This document shows positions 54,660-64,000 of a DNA stretch of 64,000 nucleotides, piece by piece. Numbering within the stretch: the stretch's first letter is position 1; each line of letters begins with the position of its first letter. Origin of the DNA: Gemmatimonadota bacterium (lineage in GTDB: Bacteria; Gemmatimonadota; Gemmatimonadetes; Gemmatimonadales; Gemmatimonadaceae); assembly GCA_021299375.1 (NCBI GenBank), contig JAJTGR010000012.1, forward strand, positions 1 through 64,000, read 5' to 3'. The position numbers and the translations under genes are program-made. The notes beneath the pieces were generated by a model that did no database searches, was not told where the DNA came from, and saw only the letters and a program-made list of their open reading frames with translations.

Positions 54660-57476
54660 TCACGGCGGGGCGGCGGGCAGACCGGGCACGTGCAGGGCCG
54701 TCGCCTGTGCGGCCCACTCAGTCAGGCGTTCCGGCCGCAACGCCTGCGAGGTGATGTCGAAGTGCTGCACCAGGGCCCCGCGGAATCCATGCCCGGCCAG
54801 CGACGTCGCCTGCAGCTGGAAGAATCGCCGCTGATCGGGTGAGTGACAGGGATACTCGAGGTCGAAGCGCTCCCGGCGTTCTGCCAACACATCACGGAGC
54901 CCACGGGCAACGGCCTGCGCCATCGGGTCGTTCGGGGTACTGAGGCAGGCCGCGAGATAGTTGAGCCCCACGCCGGTCACGAGTGCGGCCGGTGCGGCGT
55001 TCGCCTCCGCGAAGCGCGACCAGGCCGCGTTGGTCTGCATGATTGTCCCATCCGGACCCAGCACCGCCAGCGACGCCGGAATGGAGTCGAGAATGTGCTG
55101 CAGGCGCTCCTCCCCGCGCTCCTCCCCGCGCTCCTCCCCGCGCTTCACGTCCGTCACGTCGATCACGCTGACGATGGCGCCCTCCATGCCGGCGTCTCCG
55201 GCCAGGTATGGGAGCACTTTCACGTGGAGGTGCATCCCGTCGGGCGCGACCACGTCGTACGACTCCGAGGCGCCCCCCGCCATGACCCGGCGGCACATCC
55301 CCACGAGATCAACGCCCGGGACCTTGGCCGCCAGGTGTTCGAGCGGCCGGCCGATGTCCTGCGGCATCACGTTGAGCAGCCGCAGCGCCGCGTGCGTGAA
55401 CTTGCGGATGCGCAGGTCCCGGTCGACGAAGAGCGTGCCCACCCCCGTGGTGCGCAGCAGGTTCTCGATGTCGTTGTTGAGGCTGATGAGCTCCGCGATC
55501 TTTTCCTGATACTCCGCGTTCACGGTCTGCAGCTCTTCGTTGACCGACTGCAGCTCTTCGTTGGTGCTTTGCAGCTCTTCATTCGACGCGAGCAATTCCT
55601 CGTTGGTGGCCTGCAGCTCCTCGTTGGAGGTCTCGAGCTCCTCGATCGTTGCCTGCAGGTTCTCCTTCGTGTACTGCAGTTCGTGCTCCAGCTGACCCAC
55701 CCGCAGCATCGTGGCCTCGTCCTGCGCGAGATCGTCCGGCAGGCCCCGAGCGAGCGGAATGGCCCCGCTCCGGAAGAACAGCACATAGGCGCGCTCCCCT
55801 ACCCCACCGATGGCGAGCGGGCGCACGTGCAACCTGATCGTGGGCTCGCCCGGCGCGACCTCGATGCCGTCGTAGATGATCTCCCGCTGTTCCTCGGCCA
55901 CCCGGGCGAGCGCCGAACGCAGCGCCGCACTGAGGGCACGCGGCAGCAGCTTGAAGATCTCGAGGGTGCTGCGCCCCGCCGGCACCTTGAGCAGCGACGA
56001 CACATCACCGAAGGTGTGCAGCAGGTGGAAGTCGGCAGCCAACACGACGCACCGCAGAGCGAGGACGTCGGTCAGCTCCTGGAACACGTGCTCCAACAGC
56101 CCTTCCTCGCCCGCGGAGCGCGGGGCACCGGATCGCGCCGCCATTGCTGTTTGCTCCGCCGCCGACGGCAGGGCATACGTGTGCATCAGCGGACGCCGCG
56201 CGCGGCCCGGCAGCGCTTCGGCGAGCGTGTACCGGCCCGGCTGGAGCGCCTGATACAGCTTCCACTTGGCATCGATGACCGCGAAGAGCGACGACAGGGC
56301 ACCGACCGTCTCGCTGGCGCCAAGCAGCAGGAAGCCGCGTGCGCGCAGGGCGTAGGCCAACAGCGCGATCACCCGGCGCTGCAGCTCCACGCCGAGGTAG
56401 ATGAGCATGTTGCGGCAGGACACGAGGTCCATGCGCGTGAGCGGGGGGTCCTTGAGGAGATTGTGCCGCGCGAAGATCACCCGGTCGCGCAGGGCCCGAG
56501 AGACCCGGAAGCCGTCCCCATCGGCGAGGAACCACCTGGCCAGTCGCTCGGGCGTCATGTCGGCGGCAATCGAGTCGCCGTAGCGGCCGGCGGCCGCGAA
56601 CTCGACCGCTTCCTGGTCGACGTCCGTCGCGAAGACCCGCACCTGGCGGGTGAGCTTGCGGGCGTCCAGCGCTTCCAGGATCAGAATCACGATGGAGTAG
56701 GCTTCCTCGCCTGTCGAACAGGCCGGCACCCACACGCGCAGCTCGCCATCGGACGCGGTTTCCTCCACCAGCTGCGGAATGACGTGGGTCTCGAGCCGGC
56801 GGAACGCCTCGTCGTCGCGGACAAACCGCGTGACGTTGATGAGCAGGTCGCGATGCAACTGGACCAGTTCGGCGCGCGAGTCCGCGAGCAGGCGTCCATA
56901 GTCATCCCAGCCGAGCCCGGGGTGCATGAGCACGCGGCGCTCGATGCGCCGCACGATCGTGTTGGGCTTGTACCCGCTGAAGTCGGTGCCCAAGCGATCG
57001 CGCAGCAGGCCGATGATGTGCTGCACCTGCACCGAGGTCCCCGTGGCCTGCTCGGCCAACCGCGCGTGCTGAATGCCGCCGCGCTGCTGGAAGAAGCGGG
57101 CGACGGTGGCCGGGATGTCCGCCACCGGCAACACCTGATCGGCCAGCCCCGTCGCCACCACGCTGCGCGGCATCCCGTCGAACTGCGCCTCCGTGGGTTC
57201 CTGGACGAGCACGAGCCCCCCCTCGGCCTTGAGCTCACGCGCCCCGCGTGTGCCGTCGCTTCCCGTGCCGCTGAGGACGACGCCCACGCCGAATTCCCCT
57301 TGTGCCGCCGCCAGTGACGTGAAGAACCCATCGATCGGCAGGTGCAGCCCCGAGCCCGGTGGCGGATCGACGAGGCGCAGGCGCCCCTCGTCGACGGTCA
57401 GGTTGGTCTTGGGCGGATTGAGGTACACCGTGTTGGGCTCGAGCCGCATGCCGTCGTCGGCCCGCACGACGCGCAT
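54660..57476 (-). CDS. CheB C-terminal part - CheR - coiled coil - PAS protein (3' part of a frameshifted CheB-CheR-PAS gene)
   Basis: [23 protein letters not shown] (CheB Asp), CheR SAM-binding region [20 protein letters not shown] repeats, PAS. Confidence 0.88.
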   Translation of the reverse strand: MRVVRADDGMRLEPNTVYLNPPKTNLTVDEGRLRLVDPPPGSGLHLPIDGFFTSLAAAQGEFGVGVVLSGTGSDGTRGARELKAEGGLVLVQEPTEAQFDGMPRSVVATGLADQVLPVADIPATVARFFQQRGGIQHARLAEQATGTSVQVQHIIGLLRDRLGTDFSGYKPNTIVRRIERRVLMHPGLGWDDYGRLLADSRAELVQLHRDLLINVTRFVRDDEAFRRLETHVIPQLVEETASDGELRVWVPACSTGEEAYSIVILILEALDARKLTRQVRVFATDVDQEAVEFAAAGRYGDSIAADMTPERLARWFLADGDGFRVSRALRDRVIFARHNLLKDPPLTRMDLVSCRNMLIYLGVELQRRVIALLAYALRARGFLLLGASETVGALSSLFAVIDAKWKLYQALQPGRYTLAEALPGRARRPLMHTYALPSAAEQTAMAARSGAPRSAGEEGLLEHVFQELTDVLALRCVVLAADFHLLHTFGDVSSLLKVPAGRSTLEIFKLLPRALSAALRSALARVAEEQREIIYDGIEVAPGEPTIRLHVRPLAIGGVGERAYVLFFRSGAIPLARGLPDDLAQDEATMLRVGQLEHELQYTKENLQATIEELETSNEELQATNEELLASNEELQSTNEELQSVNEELQTVNAEYQEKIAELISLNNDIENLLRTTGVGTLFVDRDLRIRKFTHAALRLLNVMPQDIGRPLEHLAAKVPGVDLVGMCRRVMAGGASESYDVVAPDGMHLHVKVLPYLAGDAGMEGAIVSVIDVTDVKRGEERGEERGEERLQHILDSIPASLAVLGPDGTIMQTNAAWSRFAEANAAPAALVTGVGLNYLAACLSTPNDPMAQAVARGLRDVLAERRERFDLEYPCHSPDQRRFFQLQATSLAGHGFRGALVQHFDITSQALRPERLTEWAAQATALHVPGLPAAPP
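55105..55140. repeat. 12-bp in-frame tandem repeat encoding RGEE x3 upstream of a PAS domain
   Basis: cgctcctccccg x3. Confidence 0.9.
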
Positions 57477-57688
57477 GCGGTGTGCCGGCGCAGCAGTTCC
57501 ACCATCAGCGACTTGTGGTCGGGTGAGAGGTGCTGCACGACCACGTACGCCACACCGGAATCCGGCTCGGTGTTGTCGAAGAACTGCTGGAGTGCCTCGA
57601 GCCCACCGGCGCTTGCCCCGATCGCGCAGACGGCGAGGGGGGCGAGCGGATCGGTGCCGGATGCGTCAGTGGCTGCGGGGGCGCTCAT
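57398..57688 (-). pseudogene. CheB N-terminal half, out of frame with the downstream CheB-CheR-PAS ORF
   Basis: VCAIGASAGGLEALQQFF...AYVVVQHLSPDHKSLMVELLRRHT; homologous continuation is in another frame from 57476. Confidence 0.75.
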
Positions 57689-59942
57689 GGTCCGTCGTCT
57701 CGGGGGGAATGTTGGGCGGCGCGTCCAGCACCTGGCGCACTCCACCCAGCAACTCACGCGTCGTCCACGGCTTCTGGATGATCGGCGCCACGCAGGGCGC
57801 GTGCACTTCGGTGTGGTCGTAGCTGCTGCCGGCATAGCCGGTCACCCAGATCAGGCGCGAGTCGGCCGCCCAGGTGCGCGCGGCAGCGAGCACACGGTCG
57901 CCTCCGCCACGTGGCATCACGACATCCGAGATAATGAGGGCAAACGGCTCGGCTCCGTGCTCACCACGTCGGGCGAGGCACTCGGCGGCGTCATCGCCGT
58001 CGTTGGCTTCGGTGACGTGGTAGCCGGCGCGCCGGAGCACACGGGCCGACAGGCGGCGGATGGATTCATCATCCTCGACGAGGAGGATGTGCTCGTGGCC
58101 GTGCTTCGCCTGCTCCGGCGGCGGCTCGGGGCTTGCGGTGGCCACCGCCTCCTCGATGATCGGCAACTGCAACGAAACCCTGGTCCCTGCCCCGGGCCGG
58201 CTTTCCACGCTCACCCGACCGCGCATCTGCTGCATCAGGCCGTACACCATCGACATGCCGAGCCCCGTGCCCTCGCCCAGCTTCTTGGTCGTGAAGAACG
58301 GCTCGAAGAGATGCGCCTGCACGTCATCGGACATGCCACACCCGGTGTCGGCCACGGTGATGCACACATGTTGCGCAGCCGGTGGCTCAGCACCCGATGG
58401 CGCCGAACCGTTCGCCGATCCCGCCGCCGTCGTGACGACCAGCGCGAGCTCACCGCCGCGCTCGCGCATGGCATCGCGCGCGTTGGTGGCCAGGTTGAGC
58501 AGCACCTGATGCATGGCACTGGCGTCGGCCATGGCGGTGGGGAGTGCCTCCGGCACGTCGGTGCGCACCGCAATGGACTCCGGGAGCACACGGCGCAGCA
58601 GGTTGGCCACCTCGAGCACCACGGCGTCGACCGCCGTCGGCTGCAGTCGCAGCTGCTCCTGGCGTCCGAAGGCCATGAGCTTCCGCACCAACTCCGCACC
58701 ACGTTGCGCCGCCCGCAACACTTCGGACGCACCATCGCGCTCTTCGGCCCCGATCGCCGCGTCGGTGGCGAGCAGAATGTCCGCCTGGGCCACGATCACC
58801 GTGAGGATGTTGTTGAAGTCATGCGCGATCCCCCCGGTGAGCTGGCCAAGGGCCTCCATTTTCTGCGACTGGCGCAGCTGGCGCTCCAGCTGCCGGGCCA
58901 TCGTCATGTCACGCAGGACCATGACGTGGCGTCCGGGGACCACGTTGGCCCGGCCAACGTACTCGACGTCGCAGACCACGCCGTCGCGGTGCCGCACCCG
59001 GGTGATGCCGCGACCGGCGCCCTCGGCCAGCAGCAGACGTTGCTCACGTTCCATGACCGCGACTTCCTCCGGCAACACCAGTGCGGTGAGGCGGCCATTC
59101 TCCACCTCGTCGATGGTGCGGCCGAGGATGCTGGCTGCCGCCGCGTTGGCGCTGATGATCTGCCCCTCATCGTCGAGGATCACGATGCCGTCGAGGGCGC
59201 CGTCGAAGATGGCCTTGAAGTGGGCGAGGGCGGCGAGGTGCGCCAGCTGCTCGCGACGCGCTTCGGTGACATCGACGTGCTGGATGACGGCGCCCGGCTG
59301 CCCGTTGAGCGCCGTGATGATGAGCCGGTACCAGAAGTCACTGCCCTCCATCGTAATGCGGTACTCGGACTCGAAGGCCAGCATGCGATGCGCGAGGACG
59401 TTCCGAAGCCCTTCGGCCACGGCTGCCGCCTCGGCGCTGCCGAGCAACGCCGCGCGGTCACAGACGTCGAGGTAGCTGGTCCCGATGCCTGCGTTCGGTA
59501 GGTCGAGGCCGTTGGCCCGCGCGGTCACATGCCAGCGTGCGTTCCCCGAGATGATCCGGCCATCGCCGTCGACGAGCAGCAGGCTGGCAGGCAGCGCATC
59601 CAGGACATCCTCGAGGACGCGGAGCCCGGTTTCCGCGAGTTCGATGAGCTGGCGCTCTTTGGTGACGTCGAGGAGGCGGACGAGTCGTGCCGGCGCTCCC
59701 TGCCAGCGGCACGCCATCCAGGAGATCGAGAAGACGCGCTGGCGGCCGTCGAACTCCGCCGAGACGTCGCCCGCGGTGTCCGGCGTGGACGCCAGCCACG
59801 CCAGCACCTCCGGGAGCCGGAGCAAGCGGCGATCAAAATGCACATTGGCTGCCAGCACCGCCCCGTCCGATCCCAGCACGAGATACGGATCGGGCAACAG
59901 ATCGATCGGCACCCTATCCATCGCGACCGCGAACTCCTCCAT
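57666..59942 (-). CDS. Multi-PAS hybrid histidine kinase with C-terminal receiver
   Basis: AHDFNNILTVIVAQADILL, GEGTGLGMSMVYGLMQQMRG, ILLVEDDESIRRLSARVLRRAGY. Confidence 0.92.
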   Translation of the reverse strand: MEEFAVAMDRVPIDLLPDPYLVLGSDGAVLAANVHFDRRLLRLPEVLAWLASTPDTAGDVSAEFDGRQRVFSISWMACRWQGAPARLVRLLDVTKERQLIELAETGLRVLEDVLDALPASLLLVDGDGRIISGNARWHVTARANGLDLPNAGIGTSYLDVCDRAALLGSAEAAAVAEGLRNVLAHRMLAFESEYRITMEGSDFWYRLIITALNGQPGAVIQHVDVTEARREQLAHLAALAHFKAIFDGALDGIVILDDEGQIISANAAAASILGRTIDEVENGRLTALVLPEEVAVMEREQRLLLAEGAGRGITRVRHRDGVVCDVEYVGRANVVPGRHVMVLRDMTMARQLERQLRQSQKMEALGQLTGGIAHDFNNILTVIVAQADILLATDAAIGAEERDGASEVLRAAQRGAELVRKLMAFGRQEQLRLQPTAVDAVVLEVANLLRRVLPESIAVRTDVPEALPTAMADASAMHQVLLNLATNARDAMRERGGELALVVTTAAGSANGSAPSGAEPPAAQHVCITVADTGCGMSDDVQAHLFEPFFTTKKLGEGTGLGMSMVYGLMQQMRGRVSVESRPGAGTRVSLQLPIIEEAVATASPEPPPEQAKHGHEHILLVEDDESIRRLSARVLRRAGYHVTEANDGDDAAECLARRGEHGAEPFALIISDVVMPRGGGDRVLAAARTWAADSRLIWVTGYAGSSYDHTEVHAPCVAPIIQKPWTTRELLGGVRQVLDAPPNIPPETTDHERPRSH

Positions 59943-60069
59943 CCACCCTCACCCGATCACCGGAGATGACCCTGCCCTCCATCGCCGTGTGCGTTCGATG
60001 GATTTCAGAAAACACGACGCCTTCTATCCCACGCGCAAGGGCGGTTTCCCGTAACAGCGCCGTGGGGGC

Positions 60070-61638
60070 TCAGCGCGGCATCATGAGCGGTGGCGGCCGC
60101 CAATGGCGTGTGACACGTTCGTAGTCGAAGACGTAGCCAATGAGGCGAAATTCATCATAGGCACGCCCGAGGAAGGAGAGCCCGGCCGGCAGGCGGCCCT
60201 CCCGCGTGTAGCCCATGGGGACCGTGATGGCTGGGAACCCGGTACTGGGCGCGAAGAGCTGACTGTTGTCGCCATGCGGGGTGTTGAGGTCGCCGATGAG
60301 CCGCGGCGGGTTACTCCAGGTGGGATACACGAGCGCGTCGAGGCGCAATGTGTCCATGCGCTGCCTGACCGCGGCGCGAAGGTCGGCGCGCACCCGTTCG
60401 CGGCTCTGGCACCCGGCGCTGTTCTCTGGGAGTTCCGTGGTCTGGGCGGCGTCTCGCAGGCGCAGCTCGACGGTGGGGTGGAAGCGGCGGCTGCGGATGA
60501 TGTCGTCGAGCGTCTTCACCGGCGCGTTGGGGGCGCGCGCGGCGAAGTAGCGCTCGAGATCGGCCCTGAAGCGGTTGCACCCGCCCTGTTGCCGGCGCTG
60601 AATGGCCTCGAGGGAGTCGAGGTGCACGGAGTCGACGACGGTGGCCCCCGCGCGCCGGAGCTCCTCGAGGGCGTGCTCGAAGACCTGCCGCACCTCGGGG
60701 TCGAGGGTGGGGCGATCGTAGGCCTGGCGCAGCACTCCGATACGAGCCCCGCGCAGCGCGCCGGGCTGAAGGGCGTCCGCATAGCGTGGCGCCCGCCGGG
60801 CATCGGCCGGTGCGGTGACACTGTCGGCGGGGTCGCTGCGGGCAATGACGTCAAGGACCGCCACGGCATCAGCCACGCTGCGGGCCATCGGGCCGGCGAT
60901 GTCGGCGGTGGCGTTGAGCGGAATGACGCCGGCCCGGGAGGTGAGCCCCATGGTGGAGCGGATACCCACAAGCGCCTGATGCGCCGACGGGCCGCGAATG
61001 GAGTTGCCGGTGTCGGTACCCAACCCCAGCGTACCGAAGCCCGCCGCGACGGCAGCCGCCGTGCCCCCACTGGAGCCGGCGGTCACGCGGTCGAGCGCGT
61101 ACGGATTCTTCGTGTAGCCGGGCAGAATGGAGCTCACGGTTTCATAGGGCGTGAACGCCCACTCGGCGAGATTGCTCTTGGCCAGCACGATCGCCCCGGC
61201 GTCCTTGACGAGCCGTACCATGGTCGCATCCTGCGACGGCTTCCACCCTTCGAGGGCCAGGGAGCCGCCGGTGGTCTGCAAGCCGACCGTTTCGAAGTTG
61301 TCCTTGACGATGAGCGGGATACAGTGGAGTGCACCCACCGGCCCAGCGACCGCGAAGCGCCGATCGAGCGAGTCGGCAGTCGCCAGCGCCTCCGGGTTGA
61401 TGCGCACGATGCTGTTGATCGCCGGCCCCCGCTTGTCGAGGGCGTCGATGCGCGCGAGGGACTGCTGGACCAGGCTGCGGCAGGTGAGGCGTTTCGCCTT
61501 GAACGCGGCGTGAATCGTGGTGATCGACGCCGTGTCCACCGGGAAACGGCGCGGGGGGGCCTGGGCCGCGATACCTGCGGGCGCCGCGGCGACGGCGAGT
61601 GTGACGGCGAGTGCGAGGACGGCGACGGCCCGAGTCAT
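60070..61638 (-). CDS. Secreted amidase-signature-family protein
   Basis: Signal peptide; PLIVKDNFETVG, RVTAGSSGGTAAAVAAGFGTLGLGTDTGNSIRGPSA. Confidence 0.93.
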   Translation of the reverse strand: MTRAVAVLALAVTLAVAAAPAGIAAQAPPRRFPVDTASITTIHAAFKAKRLTCRSLVQQSLARIDALDKRGPAINSIVRINPEALATADSLDRRFAVAGPVGALHCIPLIVKDNFETVGLQTTGGSLALEGWKPSQDATMVRLVKDAGAIVLAKSNLAEWAFTPYETVSSILPGYTKNPYALDRVTAGSSGGTAAAVAAGFGTLGLGTDTGNSIRGPSAHQALVGIRSTMGLTSRAGVIPLNATADIAGPMARSVADAVAVLDVIARSDPADSVTAPADARRAPRYADALQPGALRGARIGVLRQAYDRPTLDPEVRQVFEHALEELRRAGATVVDSVHLDSLEAIQRRQQGGCNRFRADLERYFAARAPNAPVKTLDDIIRSRRFHPTVELRLRDAAQTTELPENSAGCQSRERVRADLRAAVRQRMDTLRLDALVYPTWSNPPRLIGDLNTPHGDNSQLFAPSTGFPAITVPMGYTREGRLPAGLSFLGRAYDEFRLIGYVFDYERVTRHWRPPPLMMPR

Positions 61639-61714
61639 GGCGGCAATATGTTGACCGCGAGGACGCCCCGCTCAACAGCGGCGTCTGATTCGTGGTCTGC
61701 CGCGAGACCCCGGT

Positions 61715-63811
61715 TCAGGGTACCCCCACGCGCTTGACGTCGCCGGATTGGGGCCAGCGGTTATCCGTGGGGTTGCGGTCGGGGAAGCGCCGGTCGGGGT
61801 CGAGGGTGATGCGCTCGATGGCGCGGCCGCCGAACACCAGGTTCACCGTGTGTTGCCGTCGCCCGTCGAACCACACGTCCACCGGCACCGTGACGCGCGC
61901 GGTGACGCTGTCGGTCAGGACGGCGTTGCGCATGGGGCGGATGGGGGCGCCCGCGGGCGCGAACTTCACCTCGAGCACGATGGGCGCCGGCATCTGGCCG
62001 TCCTGCGCCACGGTGACGGCCGTGTTGAGTCCCTGCCGCTTCACGCTCGCCACACGGTGGTCCACACTCTCGGTGGTGAACAGCCAGCTGTTCCAGAACC
62101 AGCCGAGGTCGCGGCCGAGCGCCGTGTTCATGAAGAACATGTAGTCCCACGGCGAGGGGTGCTTGAACAGCCACGCCGTGGCCCACTCACGATGCGCGCG
62201 CTGCACGGCGCTGTCGCCGACAATGCCGCCGAGCATGGAGAGCATGAGGGGCGTCTTGCTGTACGTGGTGAACCCGTAGGACGCCGGCCCGGCGTAGTTG
62301 GCGTTCCACATCATCGGCGGCTCGCTCTCGGTGCCACTCAGGCGGCCGTAGCTCTGGCCAAGGCCATCGAGCACGGGCGGCTTCCGCTCGGCATCGGCGT
62401 CGGAGAGGATGTTCATGTACTGATTGAACCCCTCGTCCATCCAGCCGTACCACGTCTCGTTGTTCCCCACCACCATGGGCCACCACTGGTGACCCGCCTC
62501 GTGGTCGGCGGCACCGACATTGGAATTGATGACCATGGGGTACTCCATGCCGGCGCTGGGCCCGTCCTGCAGCGTGAGCTGCGGGAACTGGTAGGGGAAC
62601 CAGAGCCTCGAGTAGAACTCGAGGGCGTGGCGGGTGACCTCACCGGCCTTCGCGAACAGGTTGGCGCGCCCGGGCAGGTACACCATGTGCACCGGTACCG
62701 CGCCCTTGCCCGGGATGGTGGCCCGGGTGGCGGTCCACACGTACTTCTTCGCGGTGGCCCAGGCGAAGTCGTTGACGGTGTCCGCGTGGAACCGCCAGAC
62801 GAGGCGGCCACTGGGGCTGCTGGCCGTGGCCTGCCCTGGGCCGACCTCGTCGGGCCCGACGATGGTGGTGACCGCATCGCTCTGCGTGACGCGCGCGAGC
62901 CGCTCCCGCGCCGTGGGGGTGAGGACCTGGTCCGGGTTCTGCAGGGTACCGGTGCCGCTCACAATCCAGCCGTGCGGCACGTCGATACGCACATCGAAGG
63001 TGCCGAAGTTGTTGTAGAACTCCGACGGCCCGAGGTACAACTCGGTGTCCCAGCCGCGGAGGTCATCGTACTTGGCCACCCGCGGGAACCACTGCGTGGG
63101 CTGGTACAGCGTGTCGGCCCAGCGCTGGGTCATGCGGTGCCCGGTACCGGGCCCACCGGGGAGCTTGTGCGACCAGTCCACCTCCAGCACCGCCCTCGCG
63201 CCAGCGGCGATGGGCGTGCCCAACCGAATGCGCGCGTTGGTGGACCGGCCGCTGAGCAGCGTGTTCTCGCCGGCGCTGGCGGCCGCCGCCTGCTGCGCAT
63301 TCTGGATGGCGCGTGCGCCCTCGGCCGCGATGCCGCCCAGGGCCGCGTTGGAGGCGATGTTGACGGGCTTGCCGTCGATGGCCATGCGCGTGAGCACCAT
63401 GCCGTCGGTGACTTCGGCCGGTACCCACGGCGCCGCGTGCGGCGCGTTGCCGAGGAAGTGATTCGGATCGAAGCGGAGGCCGATGAACGGCATGGGCTCC
63501 GGACTCGTGTTGTGAATGGTGATGCGCGCCTTGCCGGTGAGCCGCGACGTGGCCGGATCGAGCGAGACGTCGATGTCGTAGTCGGTGCGCAGCTGCCAGT
63601 ACTTCGCGCCCGGGCGCCCGGTGGAATCGCGGGTCCCTGCCGCCATGGCTCGCCGAATGGCGTTGGTCATGGGGATGTCACGGCGGACAGCGCGGGGGGG
63701 CACCGCGCCGGCGGCGGCCGGGAGCGTCGGCTGAGCGACCAGCGGAGCGGCAGACGACAGGGCGCAGAGGGCAGCAGCGAGGCCGCCGAGGGAGAGACGG
63801 AGCATGGCCAT
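61715..63811 (-). CDS. M1-family metallopeptidase, exported
   Basis: Signal peptide; HEAGHQWWPMVVGNNETWYGWMDEGFNQY. Confidence 0.93.
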   Translation of the reverse strand: MAMLRLSLGGLAAALCALSSAAPLVAQPTLPAAAGAVPPRAVRRDIPMTNAIRRAMAAGTRDSTGRPGAKYWQLRTDYDIDVSLDPATSRLTGKARITIHNTSPEPMPFIGLRFDPNHFLGNAPHAAPWVPAEVTDGMVLTRMAIDGKPVNIASNAALGGIAAEGARAIQNAQQAAAASAGENTLLSGRSTNARIRLGTPIAAGARAVLEVDWSHKLPGGPGTGHRMTQRWADTLYQPTQWFPRVAKYDDLRGWDTELYLGPSEFYNNFGTFDVRIDVPHGWIVSGTGTLQNPDQVLTPTARERLARVTQSDAVTTIVGPDEVGPGQATASSPSGRLVWRFHADTVNDFAWATAKKYVWTATRATIPGKGAVPVHMVYLPGRANLFAKAGEVTRHALEFYSRLWFPYQFPQLTLQDGPSAGMEYPMVINSNVGAADHEAGHQWWPMVVGNNETWYGWMDEGFNQYMNILSDADAERKPPVLDGLGQSYGRLSGTESEPPMMWNANYAGPASYGFTTYSKTPLMLSMLGGIVGDSAVQRAHREWATAWLFKHPSPWDYMFFMNTALGRDLGWFWNSWLFTTESVDHRVASVKRQGLNTAVTVAQDGQMPAPIVLEVKFAPAGAPIRPMRNAVLTDSVTARVTVPVDVWFDGRRQHTVNLVFGGRAIERITLDPDRRFPDRNPTDNRWPQSGDVKRVGVP

Positions 63812-64000
63812 GGGGGCGAGCGGGGCGGACGTCGGAACTCCGTGGTCAGACTTCCGACGCGTGACAGCAGAAGACTAACGACGGCACCCGAACGGCGTCA
63901 TGGAAACGACGTGATCAGGGCCCCGCCGGGTCAGTCCCCCGCTCCTGTGATGACTCATGACGCCGTTGCGGTGCCGCCGTTTGCGGTCCCGCCGTTTACA

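Noticed and set aside
54843-57317. 824-aa plus-strand ORF
   Set aside because: Antisense of CheR-PAS; its [12 protein letters not shown] repeats mirror the NEELQ coiled coil.
57460-57495. Programmed -1 frameshift in cheB
   Set aside because: No X_XXY_YYZ slippery site or evident downstream structure; mutation, assembly error or split translation is simpler.
57342-59501. 719-aa plus-strand ORF
   Set aside because: Antisense to the hybrid kinase.
1-64000. CRISPR arrays, tRNA/rRNA genes, transposases or prophage genes
   Set aside because: None recognised by eye; the tandem repeats present are short and lack spacers. A tRNAscan/Infernal run would be needed for certainty.

Overview
High-GC bacterial chromosomal window with long collinear operons; gene content suggests a Gemmatimonadota-like organism (inference, not tested). 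Minus strand, in transcription order from about 18.1 kb down to 1: a PilS-like kinase, a PilR-like sigma54 activator, type IV pilin pilA, a second kinase, three minor-pilin-like genes, pilMNOPQ, a large surface lipoprotein, aroC, aroK, a DUF494/Smg-like gene and the start of a PAKKA-repeat protein. Plus strand, 18-38.9 kb: a CNNM/CorC-type transporter, an exported methyltransferase-like protein, an ArfB-like hydrolase, an ABC/HlyD/TolC export operon, a CHAD-CYTH protein, an EAL/HDOD-like protein, an S4 protein, a response regulator, a D-threonine aldolase-like enzyme, a Y-family polymerase, and a SbtA-SbtB-Tat beta-carbonic anhydrase-NhaR-like LysR cluster. The right part holds sensor kinases, a TPC-type P-type ATPase, a GGDEF protein, acyl-CoA dehydrogenase, SppA, a TonB-dependent receptor, ArgJ, a frameshifted CheB-CheR-PAS locus, an amidase and an M1 peptidase. 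Most notable: (1) an ABC exporter whose nucleotide-binding domain has a non-canonical Walker A Lys, Q-loop Gln, LSGGQ and catalytic Glu, yet sits in an intact tripartite export operon; (2) a bicarbonate-uptake-like cluster with a LysR-type T-N11-A palindrome in its promoter region; (3) a near-consensus sigma54 site upstream of pilA; (4) a frameshift splitting CheB. No tRNA, rRNA, CRISPR array or transposase was recognised by eye.
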